Below are positions 30,152-33,829 of a DNA stretch of 33,829 nt, piece after piece (position 1 is the first letter of the stretch; each line of letters starts with the position of its first letter). The translations under genes and the position numbers were made by a program. The stretch comes from a virus, in the IMG/VR virus record IMGVR_UViG_3300042907_000731, positions 1-33,829 of that record; one strand, 5' to 3'. The notes under the pieces were generated by a model, which saw nothing but the letters and a program-made list of their open reading frames with translations, searched no databases and was not told where the DNA came from.

Positions 30152-31204
30152 TTATTTAGACGATTTCAAGTGGCTAGTCATGCGGGGGGCGTTTCCTTTT
30201 CCGCTTTGCTGTGTTTCTGGTTCAACTCGTCTTTTTTGAATTACAGCGCGTTTTCTCTCTTTGGGAGTCATCTCTCCCACCGTCTCAGGGGTCTTGCTGC
30301 TTACTTTGTTTAGGGGACGGCATTTAGGGTATTTACCCTTGGAGGTGTCAGAGCGACCACATGGGGGGTACTCCCCTGTCTTGGGGTCTTTCTTGCCGCC
30401 AATGTCCACCCACTTCTCCTTGAACCACTGCGAAAGGTCTTCATCCATTTTACATGGAGGCGTGGGAAATATTTTATTGTGCTTGGAGAATCCCCCTGTT
30501 TGACCAGGAGTATCGGCTCTTCGCTTTTTCTTGTCGCTTTCAAGCAGTCGCTCTGCGGCGGCACGGTAAATATCTGTGTAGTTGATGCCTTCTTTAATCA
30601 TCGTTTTCATGCCCCGTTGTAGATCTTGGTACAAGTCTTTAACATCAGAAGCATTGGCTTGGCGGGGCATTCCGCTCTTGAAAGTCTTGAAGTCGTTTGC
30701 GGCAGCAGCAGCACGAAGTTTGGACGCGCTCATGCCCTGCACACCTGTTGCGTTCTCGTCTCGCTTTCCTGCACCCACAATCGTCAGGCTCTTTAGTTTA
30801 AGGCGGTCTTTCCTGCGAGTGGAACTCATCAGGTCTTTGAAAGCCTCGTATTGTCCTTGGCGATCTTCTCCACCAACGAGATGCACATGATCGTATCCCT
30901 TTTCGGCAAGCCAGTACAGCATCTCCACAGGGTTCTTGATTGTGTTCAAGTCCTTGAAGTTTGCGTCAGGAAAGAACCGCTTCAGGTACTTGAACTTTTG
31001 TCGGGGGGTGAGTGGATTCTTCTTGGGGTCGTTTGTGCGACTGCTGAACATTGCGTACTCTGCGCCCAAACTCTTTGCCGTGCTAATGACCTTATCGACT
31101 AGCAGTTGGTGACCTGATGTGGGGGGTTGAAAGCGACCAAAGGCAACAACGATAGACTTGCCTTTAGTCTTGGGTTTAGCAATATCCCGAACTTTTTTTT
31201 CCAC
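30152..31204 (-). CDS. Nucleotidyltransferase (HxGH/ISxTxxR superfamily) fused to a Cys-rich phage tail domain
   Basis: This 350-aa protein begins with a Rossmann-like nucleotidyltransferase domain: AFGRFQPPTSGH (residues 21-32, HxGH-type with Thr first), HLVGGEDRQGQY (108-119) and GMSASKLR (157-164, the ISxTxxR counterpart). This is the NMN adenylyltransferase/cytidylyltransferase superfamily, which transfers a nucleotidyl group from NTP; the acceptor is not predictable here. The C-terminal third has KEKWVDIGGKKDPKTGEYPP and CGRSDTSKGKYPKCRP, a small Cys-containing domain common in marine T4-like phages. I place the start at the GTG at 31204, with GAGG 8 nt upstream. The GTG at 31213 would have its site abutting. 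Neighbours are a ligase-like protein and virion genes. Confidence 0.78.
   Translation of the reverse strand: MEKKVRDIAKPKTKGKSIVVAFGRFQPPTSGHQLLVDKVISTAKSLGAEYAMFSSRTNDPKKNPLTPRQKFKYLKRFFPDANFKDLNTIKNPVEMLYWLAEKGYDHVHLVGGEDRQGQYEAFKDLMSSTRRKDRLKLKSLTIVGAGKRDENATGVQGMSASKLRAAAAANDFKTFKSGMPRQANASDVKDLYQDLQRGMKTMIKEGINYTDIYRAAAERLLESDKKKRRADTPGQTGGFSKHNKIFPTPPCKMDEDLSQWFKEKWVDIGGKKDPKTGEYPPCGRSDTSKGKYPKCRPLNKVSSKTPETVGEMTPKERKRAVIQKRRVEPETQQSGKGNAPRMTSHLKSSK
30153..30160 (-). promoter_or_regulatory. Candidate late promoter (TCTAAATA, minus strand)
   Basis: The box overlaps the stop codon of the nucleotidyltransferase gene and lies 20 nt before the ATG at 30132. A leader of about 15 nt would retain the GGGAG site. 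Confidence 0.42.
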
Positions 31205-31246
31205 TGTGATCACCTCTTTATTGTTACACCAGACACCAACTGCCAG

Positions 31247-32455
31247 TCAAGGTTTATTCCAAGTCTTTTCTGTGGTCAGATTGCTGCGTGAAAAATCCAA
31301 TCGGTCTACCAATTTAACTGCATTGTTGCTCAAGCGGTCGATTGCAACAAATCCTTCAGGAGTAGTAACTCGGTATCCGCTCTTGTCCTTGATAAAGGTT
31401 CCTACGCCTGTTTGCATGGAAGCCATCTTCTGAACAATTGTGAGTTTCAACTGAGCCAGTGCATTATGTAGTGCAAAAACACGAGCAAGTTGGTTTCTGT
31501 TGTTGCGAACCCAATCAATTGATGGAGTAGTTTTTGTGCTTGCTACTTTGCGTTTGCCTTGTGCGCGTTCAAGCATGAATTGCAGGAGTTGATTCACATC
31601 AGCATGAGAAGTAGCAACTCCTCCACGCACCAATCCGTTGATGTAGGTTTTGATGTCTATTTTAACTCCCTCGTTCTTGCCAATGCCGTTCAAGACAACA
31701 CGCAAGTCAGCAGCAGTCTTGGTAAGACTAGCAATAGAGTTTTCAATTGTGCTGCGTTCCGATGGGGAGAATAGTCCTGATCCGTTTGCAAACTTCATTG
31801 TGGCGTTATCAAACCAGACATCCTTTACTTTTTTCATGTAACTAATATCGGGATTGAATCGTGCAGTCATGGTGGCGATTGATTCGCCCTCGTATGCGGT
31901 ATGAAACACAATACCAATTTTTGCTGCTGCCATGCGTGTTCCCAAATCACTTTTTGGATCCACGGCGTATTTGATTGTGTTGGGCTGAAAAGTAAGGTAA
32001 CTCTTGCCGTCAATGAGTTCCCGCTGTTTTGATTCCCCATCGAACATCATGTCGCCTTGCAGCACACCACGAATACCAAGTTTGGAAAAATGCTTTAGCG
32101 CAAGTTTAAGTTTTAAGTTCAATCCCTCTACGGGATGGTTCGCATCAATATCTGAATTGGTAAAGTTCAATTTGGGAGTCACATTGAACACACCCTTTGT
32201 GCCAACAAAAAATCGACCGCTTTGGGGGTCGATTCCACAAATAATGGCGGGTGCGCCATCCCACTTTACCGTGATGTCGTATGCACTAGGCGCGTTTGCT
32301 GTGAGAGCCTCCACAACGCCCCGTAAAGCCTTTATGGCGCGTCCGAACCCTGCGTAGCCGCTGTTGAGGATCTCGTCCTCAAGATGCTCCAAATGGACAT
32401 TCTTTCCACTTGATTTTTTAAATGCTTCGACTAGGTGTTCGGTAAATGCTCTCAT
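31247..32455 (-). CDS. Ligase-superfamily-like protein (KWDG motif), possibly packaged
   Basis: This 402-aa protein belongs to a family I recall from T4-like marine phages (DUF6267-like). VKWDGAPAIICG (63-74) resembles motif I (KxDG) of covalent nucleotidyltransferases, which include DNA/RNA ligases and capping enzymes, with K64 as candidate nucleotidyl-Lys. GVLQGDMMFDG (130-140) and IGIVFHT (180-186) may correspond to motifs III and IV. HLEHLEDEILNSGYAG (21-36) is family-typical. Its N-terminus MRAFTEHLVE|A closely parallels the T4 internal-protein capsid-targeting peptide MKTYQEFIAE|A, including length and [LI]xE|A. AGGAG lies 4 nt upstream of the ATG. Activity is unproven. The C-terminal half is helical and unrecognised. 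Confidence 0.72.
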   Translation of the reverse strand: MRAFTEHLVEAFKKSSGKNVHLEHLEDEILNSGYAGFGRAIKALRGVVEALTANAPSAYDITVKWDGAPAIICGIDPQSGRFFVGTKGVFNVTPKLNFTNSDIDANHPVEGLNLKLKLALKHFSKLGIRGVLQGDMMFDGESKQRELIDGKSYLTFQPNTIKYAVDPKSDLGTRMAAAKIGIVFHTAYEGESIATMTARFNPDISYMKKVKDVWFDNATMKFANGSGLFSPSERSTIENSIASLTKTAADLRVVLNGIGKNEGVKIDIKTYINGLVRGGVATSHADVNQLLQFMLERAQGKRKVASTKTTPSIDWVRNNRNQLARVFALHNALAQLKLTIVQKMASMQTGVGTFIKDKSGYRVTTPEGFVAIDRLSNNAVKLVDRLDFSRSNLTTEKTWNKP

Positions 32456-32472
32456 AATTCTCCTGTGCTTCT

Positions 32473-33138
32473 CTATTTAGAAGCATAGGAGTTCCGCTCG
32501 GAGCGGTAGAACTTGATTGCATCTGCCAAATCTGCAATATATTCCCGTGGATCGGCTGTAAACACCTGACAGCCACCTTGTTCCACACCAATCAGAATGG
32601 CAATATTTCGGAGTTCCACTCCTGTGCGATCCTGCCACATAAGCGAATACGCCGTGGCTTGCATGAAGTAGTCTTGGATTGCGTCTTCGCTTTTCGGATA
32701 TGTGGAAGACTTAAAGTCGATAACCGACGGCTTGTCATCAAAAAATCCAATGCAGTCCGTCCTTCCCGCCAATCCCACACGCTTCGACCACAGCGGAACT
32801 TCGATAGCGTGGATCGTGCCGATGCGGTCGATAGACTCCTGCATTTCGAAAAATAGGTCGGACTCACAAGTCCCCGCATTCGTCTGTACGGAACTGTGAT
32901 CGTTTTTGAGATACGACTCGATAATTGAGTGAAGTTTCGTGCCACGGCTAAGTACTCTCTTTGATTCTTCGGGGTTTTCTCGCCGCCACTTGGCAAAGAA
33001 GGCTCGCTTCTTCCATCCCGTAACGGTGGTAACAGAGGGAAAAACGCCATCAGGGGTCTGATAGCGTCTGCCGCCGTCTGTGTCTACGCTGTTTACATTT
33101 TCGTTTAGCGTCACTAATTCATGATGAAAGGTTTTCAT
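32473..33138 (-). CDS. PD-(D/E)XK exonuclease (RecB/Cas4/MGME1-like)
   Basis: This 221-aa nuclease shows the PD-(D/E)XK core: H70 with E74 in RGTKLHSIIES, E113 in HAIEVPLWS, D128 in GRTDCIG, D141-x-K143 in VIDFKSS, and the Q160/Y164 motif in FMQATAYSLMW. Such enzymes degrade or process DNA ends. Similar phage proteins are annotated as RecB-like or MGME1-like exonucleases. The start directly follows the upstream stop (TAA then ATG). The N-terminus MKTFHHELVTLNE begins like the T4 capsid-targeting peptide (MKTY) and contains LNE, a possible prohead-protease site, so the enzyme may be packaged. No tandem helicase domain is present. Confidence 0.82.
   Translation of the reverse strand: MKTFHHELVTLNENVNSVDTDGGRRYQTPDGVFPSVTTVTGWKKRAFFAKWRRENPEESKRVLSRGTKLHSIIESYLKNDHSSVQTNAGTCESDLFFEMQESIDRIGTIHAIEVPLWSKRVGLAGRTDCIGFFDDKPSVIDFKSSTYPKSEDAIQDYFMQATAYSLMWQDRTGVELRNIAILIGVEQGGCQVFTADPREYIADLADAIKFYRSERNSYASK
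32474..32481 (-). promoter_or_regulatory. Candidate late promoter (TCTAAATA, minus strand)
   Basis: The box overlaps the TAG stop of the nuclease gene and lies 18 nt before the ATG at 32455, with AGGAG between. The arrangement matches the boxes at 13080 and 30153. Confidence 0.42.
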
Positions 33139-33321
33139 TTATTCGTCTGGTGTTTCTTCAATGATCTCCGTGCCTTCAGGCAATTCATCATCGCGTTTCT
33201 GCTGCGGAGGGGGAGTAATGGGAGTCTGATTGCGATTCTGTTGTCGCTGTGCAGCCTTCCACTGTGGATTGTTCTGCTGATTTTGCTGTATCCAACTCAA
33301 ATAATTTCTCATGTTGCTCAT
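33139..33321 (-). CDS. Small Gln/Pro-rich hypothetical protein
   Basis: This 60-aa polar protein starts MSNMRNYLSWIQQNQQNNPQ. The middle is Gln/Asn/Pro-rich and the C-terminus acidic (EGTEIIEETPDE). A good AAGGAG lies 6 nt before the ATG. It abuts the nuclease gene, suggesting coupling. It is probably disordered; no function can be assigned. Confidence 0.6.
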   Translation of the reverse strand: MSNMRNYLSWIQQNQQNNPQWKAAQRQQNRNQTPITPPPQQKRDDELPEGTEIIEETPDE

Positions 33322-33357
33322 AGTAGTCTCCTTAGTATATAGGGTGAATGCTCAAAG

Positions 33358-33828
33358 TCAAGAATCAGATCCAAGTATTTCTCCGTGAGCGTCTAGGAAC
33401 TCTTGAGACGCAGTAATGTACTTGGATGTGGTTTTAGAAAACTCCGAGAATATTCGCTGAGTGAACGGATGGGTATTTCCGAATTGCACAATACACGGAA
33501 GCAGAATAGCATTAGCGGCTTCTTGTATGTAGGAGTGCTTTACATCAAATCCTCTTCCACCTTCTTGCTGCTTTGCTTCCAACAGCCCAATTGCTTGGAT
33601 AAACGGCTGCTGTTTCTTTTCACTCAGTAGGGGAAGCGCAGCGGTTGCAGCAGAAACAATATCACGAACGCAGTTCACGCACGAACTTCTAATGCTGTAG
33701 TCACACTCTTCTTTAATAGACAAGAACTCGAATGGCATGGTGTTCTCACGAATCTTCTTCAGCACATCACGGCTTTTAAAGAATTGAATGTCTTCGTTCT
33801 GAACTCGCACCAAGTCGTACTTCTGCAT
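33358..33828 (-). CDS. Hypothetical helical protein, possibly truncated by the window edge
   Basis: The 156 visible residues begin MQKYDLVRVQNEDIQFF at the last bases of the window. The true start may lie beyond the edge, and no ribosome site can be examined. The protein is mostly helical, with Cys residues clustered in SSCVNCVRDI near residues 48-57, and ends SQEFLDAHGEILGSDS. I do not recognise a family. It lies upstream of the small Q/P-rich gene, separated by 36 bp containing a CTATATA sequence and a ribosome site. Confidence 0.6.
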   Translation of the reverse strand: MQKYDLVRVQNEDIQFFKSRDVLKKIRENTMPFEFLSIKEECDYSIRSSCVNCVRDIVSAATAALPLLSEKKQQPFIQAIGLLEAKQQEGGRGFDVKHSYIQEAANAILLPCIVQFGNTHPFTQRIFSEFSKTTSKYITASQEFLDAHGEILGSDS

Positions 33829-33829
33829 G

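Noticed and set aside
29522-30313. Plus-strand 263-codon open frame
   Set aside because: It lies antisense to two well-supported minus-strand genes, has no ribosome site and no recognisable motif. Its Ser/Arg/Phe-rich composition is typical of a shadow frame.
1-33829. tRNA genes, insertion sequences, integrase or attachment sites
   Set aside because: Gaps between genes are all under about 150 bp and none showed a cloverleaf, transposase or integrase sequence on reading. A tRNAscan run would be decisive.

Overview
The window looks like part of the genome of a large, contractile-tailed, T4-like bacteriophage, most plausibly from a marine or other aquatic bacterium. The support is a gp41-type helicase and gp61-type primase, a ThyX thymidylate synthase, a B12-dependent ribonucleotide reductase, a RuvC-like resolvase, a long run of modular tail-fibre genes, several small conserved proteins of the kind found in marine T4-like phages, and AT-rich TAAATA elements like the T4 late promoter TATAAATA. 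Nothing in the window identifies the host, and no tRNA, CRISPR array or insertion sequence is visible.

Layout. Positions 1-21428 are read on the plus strand and 21425-33829 on the minus strand. The two blocks converge, and their last genes overlap by 4 bp. Positions 1-3334 hold a tightly overlapping replication and nucleotide block: helicase (5' truncated), GDP-mannose 4,6-dehydratase, primase and ThyX. Positions 3343-17546 hold an array of virion adhesin and fibre genes: a collagen-like fibre, then a series sharing N-terminal, repeat and C-terminal modules, with two paralogous small coiled-coil genes between them. Positions 17545-17968 hold a small-gene cassette bounded by 22-bp direct repeats and closed by a clear intrinsic terminator. 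Positions 18017-21428 hold the class II ribonucleotide reductase, a lipoprotein trypsin-like protease with an overlapping 28-aa membrane peptide, and a RuvC-like nuclease.

On the minus strand, reading in the direction of transcription, the order is: a hypothetical protein, a small Q/P-rich protein, a PD-(D/E)XK nuclease, a ligase-superfamily-like protein (KWDG motif), a nucleotidyltransferase fused to a Cys-rich tail, two repeat-containing proteins of probable virion origin, a small conserved protein, two adhesin-like proteins (157 and 1377 aa), a small proline-rich protein, a three-TM holin-like protein and a small lipoprotein with a TM segment.

The most interesting signals are these. (1) Four genes (3343, 17632, 19981, 20850) have a TAAATA late-promoter-like box exactly 5 nt before the ATG, which would place the transcript start on the A of the ATG and predicts leaderless late mRNAs. 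(2) Several minus-strand proteins, including the nuclease and the ligase-like protein, carry N-terminal peptides ending in [LI]xE. These resemble the T4 capsid-targeting sequence cut by the prohead protease, so the proteins may be packaged and injected. (3) An exported serine protease sits near a holin-like gene and a u-spanin-like lipoprotein. (4) One fibre carries a dockerin-like calcium loop, and four fibre-array proteins end in the same DGG[TE][FY] motif.
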